Origin: Psoroptes ovis
Lineage: Eukaryota; Arthropoda; Arachnida; Sarcoptiformes; Psoroptidae
Direction of reading: 5' to 3'
Length of the DNA stretch: 64,000 nt
Assembly (NCBI GenBank): GCA_002943765.1
Contig: PQWQ01000005.1
Coordinates: 3,287,001 to 3,351,000 of the forward strand
Under the pieces are notes generated by a model. It was given only the letters and a program-made list of their open reading frames with translations. It had not been told where the DNA came from and did no database searches. Of the stretch, positions 48,447 to 61,405 are shown piece by piece. Each line of letters opens with the position of its first letter. The stretch's first letter is position 1. The translations under genes were made by a program, and so were the position numbers.

Positions 48447-51400
48447 AGAAAACAAAAAGCAAGTCAAAGTAGTAGTTGTAGTAGTAGTGGCAGTGGAGGA
48501 AAATGCAGTTGTAATGCATCATCATTCGCAGCAGAAACATTCGATTGTGATTATGATGTTGTTGATACTACAGCCACAATCAACAACAACAACAATGATG
48601 ATACAAATACACATCAAAAATTGATGAAATTAAATCGAAATGATGATTTTCCATCAACATTTACAAATCGAAACACTAAAAATTTGGTTATGAACAGTGA
48701 AAATGATGTTGATGATGAAATTGATGATGAACGAAATATCGACAATGTTAGTGATCAAGATGATGAAGAATTCGAAAGGGAGCATCAAGAATATGATGAA
48801 CATCGTGAACATCATCATCCACAGCAACATGTACAACAATTTATAAATGAACATGGAATAATTGTTCATGATTTCAATTGTGATCATAGCCATTCTAGTA
48901 ATGATAATCCTCATAATCAACATTTGAAACAAAATTTAGTTTATAAAATTAATTACCAACGAAATAATTTGAATAAGAATGATTCGATTAATTGTGATGA
49001 AATTGAGTTTAGTGATAATTTTAATAACGAAGAAGAAGAATTTGAAAATTTTGAAAATCAAAGACAACAACAACCTCAAAGATTTATTTGTGATTGTGTT
49101 AGTTGTAATCAGCAGCAACAGCGACAAAATTTATCAACAAATTTTATGGACGAAAAATCATTTCAATCAACAACAAATAATAAACAAAAACAACAACAAC
49201 AACAAGAATCATCAATATTAATGGCATCATCTGCAATGATAATTGTTGATAATCAACAACAATCGAAACAATCTTCGAAACAACAAAATAAACTAAAACA
49301 ATCTTGTTCATTATCATCACCATTGACCAGTAGTGGTGGTGTTGGTGGTCATAAACATCATCATCATCATTCATTAAATCAATGTCAATCATCATCTAAT
49401 CATCGTTGTTTATTGTCACCGACAACAACAAACATTCATCAACCAAAACAACAACAAAAAGCATTAAATGCTACTCCTTTAACTTCGAAATTGACAAAAT
49501 CAAAAATGATTATGATGATGAATGATGATAATGATGATGATGATCATGAATCATTGAATAAATCAAATACAACAATTCAAACACCATCAACAAATCAATC
49601 ATCATCCACCACATCAACTAATAATCGTTGTACGTATTGTTCAAATAATAAATCTGTGATAAATTCAAATATTGATCATCATCATCAACAACAGCAACTG
49701 CAGCAGCAGCAGCACCAGCAACAATCAATTCAAAGAAATTTGAATTGTACGTGTCGAATGCAACCTAAAACAATGATGAATAATGCTCAAAATAATCGAA
49801 AATCGAATAATAATGCTGTTGAAAGTTGTGATGATGATGATGATGACAATATTGATGAACCAACAACAACAATGACAATTGATAATTGTCATAAAAATAT
49901 GGATTGTGATCAACATAAACAACCGAAACACCAGCATCAAAAACATTGTCATGAATGTCATTCGAATGATAATGATAATAGTAGTGGTGATGATCAAGGT
50001 ATTACATTCGAAGCGGCTAATAATGATCATGATGATGTGAAACTTCGTGATCGACCTGGTCGACAACGTCGTCGTAATCATGATCAGGATCATCGTGATC
50101 ATAGACACCATCATCATCATCATCAGCAACCTGATGGTCAAATGTCAAAATTGTCTTCCACAGAATCACCATCATCATCTAGATCATCATCTGCTTGTTC
50201 ATCATTAGAGTCATTACCACCACCACCACCGTCATCGAATCATCAATCCAATCATCATCATGAGCATCATAATAAAGATAAACATCAGCGCCATCATCAT
50301 CATCAACAACAACAACAACATGATTCTACAAAATGTGATGTGATTAATTCTATCCAAAACACTAATAATAATGGTGATAATCATAATTGTAATAGTAACA
50401 GTAACAAATTAGAATCAAATACAAGTGAATCCACGAATAATAATAATTCGAATATTAACACTAATAATACGAATAACACCAATAATAATAATAACACCAG
50501 TAATAGTAAATCGAGTAAACAAAGCGAACAACAAACAACATCGAAAACCAAAACTGTTTGTAGTGAAGATGTCCTAGATCAATCTTCAGATGGTCGTTAT
50601 TTAAAATTGGAAGAAATTGGTCGTGGTTCATTCAAAACCGTTTACAAAGGATTGGATTCGGCCAGTGGTGTTGCGGTTGCTTGGTGTGAACTTCAGGTTA
50701 GTACCTTTATTTATTATTATTTTATCATTAGTAGTGTATTGTCAATCAATTCATTCATTTGATTTGTTTTATTTAATTGCGTATCGCAATTCGTTCATTG
50801 AGACATTTTATAAGATGGTTAATATGTATCAAAGTGTCATAAATTTATTTTATTCTAAATTATATCATCATTTGTGATTTGACAATTTTAATTATAGCCA
50901 GCCATCGTTATTATTACTATTATCATCATCAAATGTCTGATTTCAAAAATTGTTTCAGTTCATTTTTAAAAAAATATGTTTTGATATGACAATTTTCTTT
51001 ATGAATGCAAGGTTAAATTAATTTTAGACATCGACAAACTTGTACGAAAATCCATAATAACCCGTGACATATATAACATTATAATACATTTGATAATCTC
51101 TATCAGTTGCTGTCGCTGTCAATGATTGAAAATTATTTAAAATATTTTTATTATTTCAAATAGATCGTGTGTGTGTGTGTGTGTTTCTCTGTGTGTGTCT
51201 ATGTGTCTGTGTCTTGTGTGTGTGTGATTGTGTTGTTGGTGTGTTTACGTGCATTCATCATTGTTGACAATGATGATGATGATATGAGGAAATTTCTGCT
51301 TTGAAAAATATTGAAAAATTTAAATCAAATCAATTTAATAAATGATGATGACATTTCTTGTTGCCTGTCGTCGATAAACTGGTTATATCCGGTAGTTTTT

Positions 51401-54400
51401 AGTTTTTGAGCTTTTTGAGTTATGAGTTTTGTGTTGTTTTTGAAATAATCATAACAAAAAAACTAATTCCATTCAAACATTGAAACAACATTTTGAGTGT
51501 CTACCAAAAATGTTTCAATTTTATGGGTGTTTTATGCACTCGAATGACCTTCAAAGACAAATCAAAGATTGATTTATGTTTTTACATCGCAAATGACTTG
51601 TTTTTGTTTGTTTTTCTGTTGATAAGTTTGCTGCAAGTCATATGCCTCGTACAAACACACATTTCAGTCATTTGACCTTTGCACTATGTGATCACTGATG
51701 GTCATTTGATGCTTTGAAAATGTAAATGAAAGTGATTAACATCAAAGATATTTGATCGAAATATGTGCACCATGAACATTCGAATGAATTGAATTTGACT
51801 TGATTCATATTTCTATGTTTATGTGTTTGTATGTGGATTTTTAAAATGTTTATTTTTAGATTTTTAGATGGATTTTTATTTCATTTTAAATCCCAAAAAT
51901 TTGTGTTTTTCAAAGTAATTGATTAATCAATCAAATAATTGAATGTTATTCTTATTGAATTTTGTATCGAATTGAAGATTCGAATTTTGATTTTTTTAGC
52001 CAAAAAATTCGATTTTCGAATTTGCTCTTTGAATTTTCAAATTCCAAACAGCCACTAATCACTTGTCAAATGATTAATTTATGCTATTTTATCCTTAAAT
52101 CAATGATTAATATGATTAATGAAGTGGTGGTGTATGTGTGTCTATGTGTAAATGTTTGATCATGGAGTTTTTCTCGGCTGATGATTTTGGCTGATGGTAA
52201 TCAGATGATCAAATTATATTTGATATTTGACAATGTTGCTGTTGCTGAATGAATGAAGTAAAAAAGCAAATTTTGGCCTTTGATACTTGTTTGATTAATT
52301 TGTTTGTGCTCACATTTGTTTGATTCGATGATGACAATGATAATGACTTAATGATCCGATTCTAATTGTTTGATTGTTGTTTCTTTCAATTTTCAAAAAT
52401 GGTCAAATTTTGTGGTGAAATTAATACTGATGATAATTAAGCTTTATTTGTTTATTTTCTCAGTGTTTCATGTGAGCAATGTGTGTTTCGTCATTGTGTG
52501 TAAACATTGCTCGTATATATTTTAATTGAATATTTCGTATCAAATGTTTCCAATTGCAGAAATATCTTTTTTTTCAAAGAATTTTTCTAAATTTAAATTA
52601 ATATTGATTGATTGATTGTTTCAATCCATGAATGAATGGAATCAATCAATTAATCGATCATAATTGTTGGTTGGCTTTCTTCAATTTGGCCAATTAGGCC
52701 ATTGATCTTTGAACAATGATTTTTTTGTATTTGAATTCTTTGCGCAGATCAAATTGAATATAGCTCTGTTCGAATTGATTTTGATCTATTTGACTGGTAA
52801 TTTCTTGGGTAAACTATTGCTGATTCGAAGCATTTCCTAAGAATTTGATTTGATTTGAGCTGAGCTAAGAAAGAAAATTCTCGAATTTCAACAAAGAATT
52901 AATCATCATTTTCGAAATTTGAGAATTTCGAAACAGATTTTTATTAACCCAATAATGATCATTGATGTTGATGATGATGATGATTAATCTTGGCTAATCA
53001 ACCCAAACGACAGAGACAGAGAGTGATGGAGCCAAAGATTGCCACGAATTTCAATAATTCACACGAATTTCTTTCAAAAAAATCTATGTCACACTTGATT
53101 TGAAAGCTATTAGGTTGTCCCATAAGTTCTTGCCGTTTTTCGGATGAAAAAAAAAATATAAAAAACGACAAGAACTTATGGGACAACCTAATATTTTGAT
53201 GATTGAATGAATGAAGATTGAAATTGAAAAAATTGAGTGAAAAATGATTACCAACCGATTGCATTATGTCATCATAATAAAACAATTATCATTTATTTAT
53301 TTAATTTCATCATTTGTCACACTTGAAGACATTGATTACATTTGATGATGATGATGATGATGATCATCATCATCAATTACGATTAATGAATCAGTAAATT
53401 TTTTCTACGATCTGAGCTGTCGGAATGTTTTCCATTAAAATGCTCGAAACCTGCCCTTAATCCCATTGTTTTCAATGCGAAATGCCTGAGTCTCTCTCGG
53501 GCAAAGCTGAATCATTGCAAGAAATGAGGAACGTGATCATCACGTTCTTAGCCAATTAAATTTATCCAGAGAAAATTTCACGATGTGAAATCGTTGAAAT
53601 CGAGTTTGAAATATTTGGTTGTCCGAAAAGTTTTTGCCAATTTTCAGATGTTTTTCAACTTCAGTAAATCAGCCAAAACTTTCAGGACAACCTAATAGTT
53701 TGAAAATTGAAATATTGGAATGTATCTGTATATGTGTATCTTTAAGTGTAAGTGTATATGAAATTCATTTTGAAAATTTTTCAAACCTCATTCATCATTC
53801 AGCGATTGCATTTGTGTTTGATTTGGTGCGGTTAGTGATGCTGTTGCGGTGGCTGCTGCTGCTGTGGTTGTTGCTGATGGTCGATGGCTGTTGCTGTGCC
53901 TGTCGTCGGTGCATCTGTAATCCTCCGAAATCTGTGTGTGTGTTCGAGTTTTTCATTTCTTCACCGAATTCATTTCGCTTCGCTGCGGCCTATTTGGTCG
54001 ATATCCAAGAATTTTTTGGTCGGTTTCGGAAAATTTTCTTTTTCGCAAAATCATAACTCGGTAACCCTCCTTTCTTGCGCAACAAGCAAGAAATGATTTT
54101 GATGAGGTTGTAACCCTTTCGAAAAATTGCTGAAATGATCATGAGGTGTAACCCTTTTAAAAATTGAGGGTAATTCTTTGATTGATTCGTTGAGTGATTG
54201 AATAGCTGGATGACCCTTTTAGTTTTTGAATTTTTGACAAGTTTTTCCTTGATTGATCTTCAGGAATTTCAGGTCAATTTCGCTTGGTATTTAGGTTCAA
54301 TTCGTTTCAATTCAATTTTGATTGAATTGAATTTGATTTCCCATTCAGTTTTGAATGCGTTCTATGTGATATTTGTATTAACCCTTAAAACTCGAGCGGT

Positions 54401-57400
54401 GAGCATCACTCACCATAAGATGTAATGCAGCAACTCGATAGGCGCCCCTTCAGTCACCATTTTAGATGAGTGTGAAAATTGTCGAGCTGCTGGCTCGTTT
54501 GCGCTGTAACTGCCTCGAGTTCTAAGGGTTAATAATGAATGATTTATTGTGTTTATAATATTAAACGACATTAAATTAATCAAACAACAGCAGCAGCAGC
54601 AAAAACGACGATTTAATTCAAGGACATTTTTTGGCAAATTACTGATACATCGACTAGATTTGAACATTCACATACACATTGAATGATGTGATTATTGTTA
54701 ATAATGGTGATAATATTAATAATAATATCGCAACCATTACCACCGCCACGAACAACAACTAAACCATCGCATTTGTGTACAAAGAATGCCATTAATTGAA
54801 CGCATATCAAACTAAATTGAATTGCCAATTGTGTATGTTTGTGGCTGTGGATTTGGTTGTCCGAAAAGTTCATTCCGCTTAATCGAATAGCTGTTGTTCA
54901 TGAAAATCGGCCAGAACTTTTCGGACAACCTAATATTTTTATATGTATATCTTTGACTTTGCCACTGAATTAATTTGATTTTGTATGATGATGGTGGTGG
55001 ATGGATTGGTATGATGGTAAATTGTTCGATTAATGATGATGATGATCGATGCGTGTTTGATCATTAATTATTGATGATTATTTGATTATAATTCGATTTC
55101 GAATCGTACAAATATTTTTTGATTTGATTTGATTGGGATGGAGTGAAATGAAATGATTTGAAATTGATTCAAGTTGATTTTCCAATCGTTTGACAAGTGA
55201 TGATTCAATTTTTTTTCGAATGATTTTTGATTTTTAATTGATCGATTGGAATTCATTTAAATGCATTGATCGAATTCGATTTGGAATTGATTGATTTCGA
55301 AAATTAATTCACAAAAAATCCATTGGAATTTGATTGGAATTTTTTTAAAAATGGATTTGCACCTTTGAAATTGCCCATTAAGATTCATTGATTGATATTC
55401 TTGCTATGATTTGAATCATTGTAAATCAAGTTTTGATTGTAATTAATTATATTAGGTTGTCCCATAAGTTTTTGCCGTTTTTTTCAAATGAAAAACATTT
55501 TAAAAAACGGCCATAACTTATGGGACAACCTAATAATTTATAATTATTCGGTTTTAATTCTTGAATTTTGATTGATTGTATTATTTTGATATTTTGATTT
55601 AGTATCATTAGTGTTGTGTTCTATTGTATTGCATTTTGCACATTGTTATATGTGATTCCATTGAAAAAAATTCAAAATTCAATTGAATTTCGAATGAATT
55701 TTCAAATCGAAAATATTTATGAATGAATATTTCGTGGTTGAATTTCCTTTGAATTATTTGAATTAAGCAAATAAATAGAAAATGTGAATGATGGATTATG
55801 AATTACGCGCGTCCGCATATAATACGTACGTTAATCCATCCACCACCCTCACATGCAAAACGTATCATATGACATATGAAATGATTTACGATTTACAAAC
55901 GACTACGCTTACGACGATTGTGTTCTAAAAATATGAATTAGATTTGATATATGTGTGTGATCATTCAATTGTATATGAAAGACATGTGATTTGATTCATT
56001 CATTTGACTTATTTTTTGATTTATTCAATTTGATTCAATTCAAATTAATGTGAAAAATTGAATTGAATTGAATTGAATTGTAATTATAATTAATTTTACA
56101 TTAATTAAGTCTATAATTAGTCTAACCTATTAATTATTTTGATTGTTTTCCCCTTACAATAATAATTATAGCAAGAAAGATTGAATAAAAATGAACGACA
56201 ACGTTTTCGTGAAGAAGTTGAAATGCTTAAAGGTCTACAGCATTCAAATATTGTACGTTTCTATGATTATTGGGAAGTAAATACACCTAAACGTAAATAT
56301 TTAGTCCTTATCACTGAATTGATGACATCAGGAACATTGAAAACGTAAGTAAAATAATGATGTTTATTGTTATTTGCAATTGATTTATTTACTTTGTCTT
56401 ATTTGATCTTATTTAATGGTCAATCATCGATCGAATGACCTGTGACCATCGCTGTATTTGCTTCTTGAAATGATTTGACCGATTAATCATCTTTGAGTCT
56501 AAGGTCTTTTGATTCAATCGATTCCATTGATTGAATTTTAAATTTTAAAAATTAGTTTTAAGGTTAAGAGGTCGTCCTAATGTCTATAGATGATTAACCC
56601 TTAAAACTCTAGTGGTGAGCATAGCTCACCATAAGATGTAATGCAACAACTCGATAGGCGCCCCTCAGTCACCATTTTACATGAGTGTGAAAAATCGTCG
56701 AGCTGCTGGCTCGCTTGCGCTGTAAATGCCTCGAGTACTAAGGGTTAATAATAGTTTTTAATTTTCCATGATTGATTATGATTGAATCCTATTTGCCATC
56801 GATTCAAATCGAATCTGGTTGTGTATTTATAGAATTTTGAATGAATGTGAATGAGTTTACTTGTCAAAATGAAGAACTTGTCAAAAATTATATGAATGAA
56901 AAATAATGAAAGCTTTTCAAAAACGAGTACCCAAAGAGTTGTAAACGAGTTTTTCTTATTATTTCAATTATGACCATTTCATTCAATGAATCTTTGAATG
57001 AATGAATTAGTGAATGGGTGAATGACTAAATTCTCTCATCGAGAGAAATCAAAAACCTTTGATTGAAAGGGTTCAAAACATAAGGTTATACATGTACGAC
57101 CACACACATGCATACACAGAGACAGTTATTACTGTTTTAACTCTTTCAAATTTCCCTTTAAATCTAACGGATTTCTGTTTTTTTGTCCAAACACACTGAG
57201 TGATTTCAAGTATTGAATAGAACACAAATAAACAAAACGATTGACTGAATGAATGAATGAGTGGTGGACCATAGGCCAATGACCAATTTTTCATTGACCT
57301 GTGTGTTTCATTGAAGTGTGTGTGTGTGTGTATTTTCACAGTTGTTGTTGTTGTTGTTGTTAAGGGTGGTTTTTTCGTATTTGTATTTGTTGTCTCCTAT

Positions 57401-60400
57401 GCCATACACGTTAGCTTATAGCTTGCTGATTGTGTGTGTTTGTCTATGTTTCTGTGTATTTTAACCGGTTTTCTTGTTCATTTTCATTTGATTTGATTCA
57501 TTCATTCATTGAATTTAAATATGATTTCCACCATTCATACATTCATTGACTGATTCGATATTTTGATTCAAACAAAATTCATAATTCATTTGTTGGTCGA
57601 AAAAAAAATTGGTCAAATTTTGTTTGTTTCCATTTATTCATTTATTTATTTGTTTCCATCACAAAAATAGTAGACAATAGACATGAATATTCATATATTT
57701 TTTGTTGTTGTCCGTTTTTTAAACGGGTCTAACCCTTTGAAAATGATTCATTTTCAATTATTTTAATCTTAGACAATGAGAGATTTGAACACACTTTTCC
57801 ATTATCTTTGACTCAAAGACTTTGAGTGTTTTTCATTGAGAAAAATGGCGAGTGGCTGGCCAAGGTGGCAGAGGTGGTTGGCTGTCCGGCTGGCCGTGTG
57901 TGTGTGCGCGGCGATAGCACAGGTGGCCAGGTGATGGTCGTGGTGGTCTAGGTGGTGGTCGTGATGGCGGCCCTGGTGGCGTCGTAAATTGTCTTCCATC
58001 TTCAATAATTATGATGAAGTATGATTCAAATAGAGGGGATATTAATAGATCAAACTCTGTCTGCCGTTTGTCTGCCCGAATTTCTGTTTTTTGTTTTGAT
58101 TCGATTGTTCGTTTGTCTTGATTTTCAAGTATATAATCAATCAATCGATTGATCGATCAATCAGGCAGATTTCGAACGATTTTCAATCGAGTTTAATCGA
58201 ATGTTTTTGATGTTTTTGGCCTATGAAGACGTTTACCGCTGTTCTCAATCGATGATGATGGCGGTGAATGTGAATTGAAAGACGAATTCATCATTTTTCA
58301 TCCTCTACTAAGAGTCAAGATGTGAAAATAGGTTGATTTAGCAGAGTTTAAGTGTTTTCAAGACATGTCTACTGTTGTCTACTGTTGCTATAGTCATAGT
58401 TATAAGTCATTAGTTGATGATTCACAAGTCATATTTTTCTTGAATTTTTCTGATTTTTTTTTCATTTTGAACGAAACCTTTCAGTCTTTGAATATTTTTA
58501 ATTATTTTTAAGGCTTAAGTCTTTGCACTCGACTGGCGCTCTGTGAGCACCAGTCATTTAATCATTTGATTTATTTTTTTAGGTTGTCCTAAAAGTTCAT
58601 TCCGGTTAATCGAATAGAGTTGCTTATGAAAATCGGTCAGAACTTTACGGACAACCTAATATTTGTTTTTCTGTGTATTTTGATTTCAATTTTTTCTACA
58701 GTTTAATTTTGTTTTTGAATATTAACAGAATGATGGATGTATGAATATGAATTTGATGAATGTATTCATATCTTCCGTTTAAAATTGTATTTTTTGATGG
58801 CAACAAATAGCTTTGATGAACTTGTTCCATATTTATTTATTCAAATTTGTATGAATGAATATGAATAGCTTTGAATTGAATTGAATTCAATGAAATCTGT
58901 CTGAGTGCCATTTGAATTGAGTGTAATTGAATGAATGGAATCAACAAAATAAACCTTTTCCATTTGCCAATTCGTTCATTGAAATATTAACATGATATAC
59001 ATTGTTTCTATTTGTTTGTCTGCTGTGGTTGTTTGTTTGTTTGTTTTGATTTTTTGTAGACACTCCAATTATGTAAATATGATGTTGATGTTGTTAGTCT
59101 TTGATGTTGATAACGGACGGATAATTTTTATTATTTGTGTCTGCTTCCTTGTATTTACGGTTTGTTGTTGTTTATTTGTTTGTCTTATGGTTGTGAGATT
59201 GATTACAATGATAATGTGTTTTACCACATTTTTTTCCATTGAAAAATGAATGTAAGAATGAATGTGATTAAGATTGTTATTGTTATGGTTGTTGTTATGG
59301 TAGATTTTCCAAGAATTTTTCCAAGAATTCGAGATTTGATGAGGATTCTTTAGACGACGGTAGTTTGTTGTTTACTTCTGGTTGATGTTTAATGATAATC
59401 TTGATCGTTGTTGTGGCTGATGTTTGTTGTTGTTGTTGATCATAATAATTGGTGGTAATCGTTATGATGATTTATCGTAAAATGAAAGAATAAATGGATA
59501 AACAAACATCTAAGTCATCATTTATTTTTATTCGTAGAATTATGATGAATCGTATTCAAATGACTTGGATTTTATCTTAGATTCCCATGAATTCTGAATG
59601 AAATGAAAGCGAAATATCAAATTTTTTCAAATTTTTATCCCAACCACCCTTAGCATATGTTCGAATAGAATTTTTTGAATAAACAACAACCACAAGAACA
59701 AGATCTAAACCTCTTCAAAATCAGATAATGAATTCACTGAGATGATGATCTTGTTACTATTCATATATAAATGTTTATGCGACAAATATTTTAAGAAATA
59801 TCGTTGATCAAAAATGAATTAAATGAGAATTGAATTCTCATTTTAAATTCTCTAAATTTAAATCTTTAAAACCGGAACAAATACTGTTGTTGTTACTACT
59901 ATTTAAGAAATAAAGCAACAAACAAACAGCTAAACACCCAATTATTTTAGTCTATTTCGGTCAATGAACCTTTTTTTTGTTTTGATCTATGAATGAATCG
60001 TGAATGAATGAATGAATGAAAGGTTTTTTGTGCTAATTATATTTATATATATACTTGATTACTGTATTTGTGGATTGGAATTAATTTCATAATTTGAATG
60101 AATTTTAATCGTTTTTACCCCTCCCTTTCGATTACAGATATTTAAAACGTTTCAAAAAAATTAATCTCAAAGTCCTTAAATCATGGTGTCGACAAATATT
60201 GAAAGGCTTGAATTTTCTTCATTCACGAACGCCACCTATCATTCATCGTGATCTGAAATGTGACAATATTTTCATTACCGGTACTACTGGTTCAGTGAAA
60301 ATTGGTGACCTTGGCCTCGCCACATTGAAAAATCGATCATTTGCAAAATCAGTGATAGGTACCCCGGAATTTATGGCACCCGAAATGTATGATGAACATT

Positions 60401-61374
60401 ATGATGAAAGTGTTGATGTTTATGCATTCGGTATGTGTATGCTCGAAATGGCTACCGGTGAATATCCATATTCAGAATGTGCAAGTGCTGCTCAAATATA
60501 TCGTAAAGTATCGTCCGGTATACCGCCAAATTCATTGGCCAAAGTTGAACAATCGGAATTGAAACAAATTATTGAAATGTGTATTAAGTTGAAAAAAGAA
60601 GAACGACCTACGGTTAAAGCATTACTTCAACATGATTTCTTTCAAGAAGATACTGGATTCAAAGTGGAATTTGTTAATCGTGAAGAAGCTGTTGCCAGTT
60701 ATGAATCACAAGTAACACTGAGAATATTCATAACTGATCCGAAAAAACGTAAAGATAAATACAAACAAAACGAAGCGCTACAATTCGGGTTTAATTTCGA
60801 CAAGGAATCCGTTGAAGATGTTGCGAAAGCATTGGTGAGTCTTTGAAGTCTTAAATTCGATATAATCGATTATTGACTTGTTTTTATTTTCCTTCCAAAT
60901 AGGTCGACAATGATTTTTTGGCCGAAGAAGATGTACGAATCGTTTGTTTGCTGATCAAAAATCAAATATCACTGTTGTTGAAAGATCGACAACAATTGTT
61001 GATCACACAACAACAACAGCAACAGCAGCAACAAGCAAACGGTAATGGTGATCGACCAAATGATGGTGATGATAATAACGCTGCAATGACGGCTGCTGAA
61101 ACTAATATTCGATTCGAAATGATACAAAAACAACAGAAACAATATAAACATACGGAAATACCGGTAAATTATATTGAAGAAACCGTTGCAGCATTTGCAC
61201 CTGGTAATGGTAAGTACCTCTACTAACCTCTTGGAATTTTTTTCCATTTCTTATCGAATGTCTTTCGAAAACATAGTTGAAGTATCACCTGAAAATACTG
61301 TGATGCCTGGCCATCAATCATCGATGATTAATTCGTCCGCTGCAAAAACTGTGGTAAATATTCAAGTGAAGCAA

Positions 61375-61405
<31 letters not shown>

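Larger units (their letters stand above)
50697..56171 (+). other. WNK intron, 5.5 kb, within the kinase domain
   Basis: Begins CAG|GTTAGT and ends TTATAG|CAA, splitting the kinase domain just after the atypical cysteine strand. No coding sequence seen inside. It contains four hairpin elements, one TTAA-flanked element, a long GT-rich stretch at 51167-51233 and ATG/ATC microsatellites. About 70 times longer than a typical intron here. Confidence 0.85.
56345..60137 (+). other. WNK intron, 3.8 kb, within the kinase domain
   Basis: Begins AAAAC|GTAAGT and ends TTACAG|ATA. No coding sequence is supported inside; reverse-strand frames around 57.8-58.1 kb are driven by a GGTGG-rich stretch. It contains one TTAA-flanked element, one hairpin element and GT/GTT microsatellites. 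Confidence 0.85.

Noticed and set aside
48135..50141. Long frames on the minus strand and in other frames across the WNK first exon
   Set aside because: They mirror CAA, CAT and GAT repeats of the real exon (poly-Leu, Val, Ile, Met) and have no domain or splice support.
57802..58144. Pro/Arg/His-rich minus-strand frames in the WNK intron
   Set aside because: They arise from a GGTGG-rich stretch on the plus strand; two frames overlap it equally well, which speaks against real coding.
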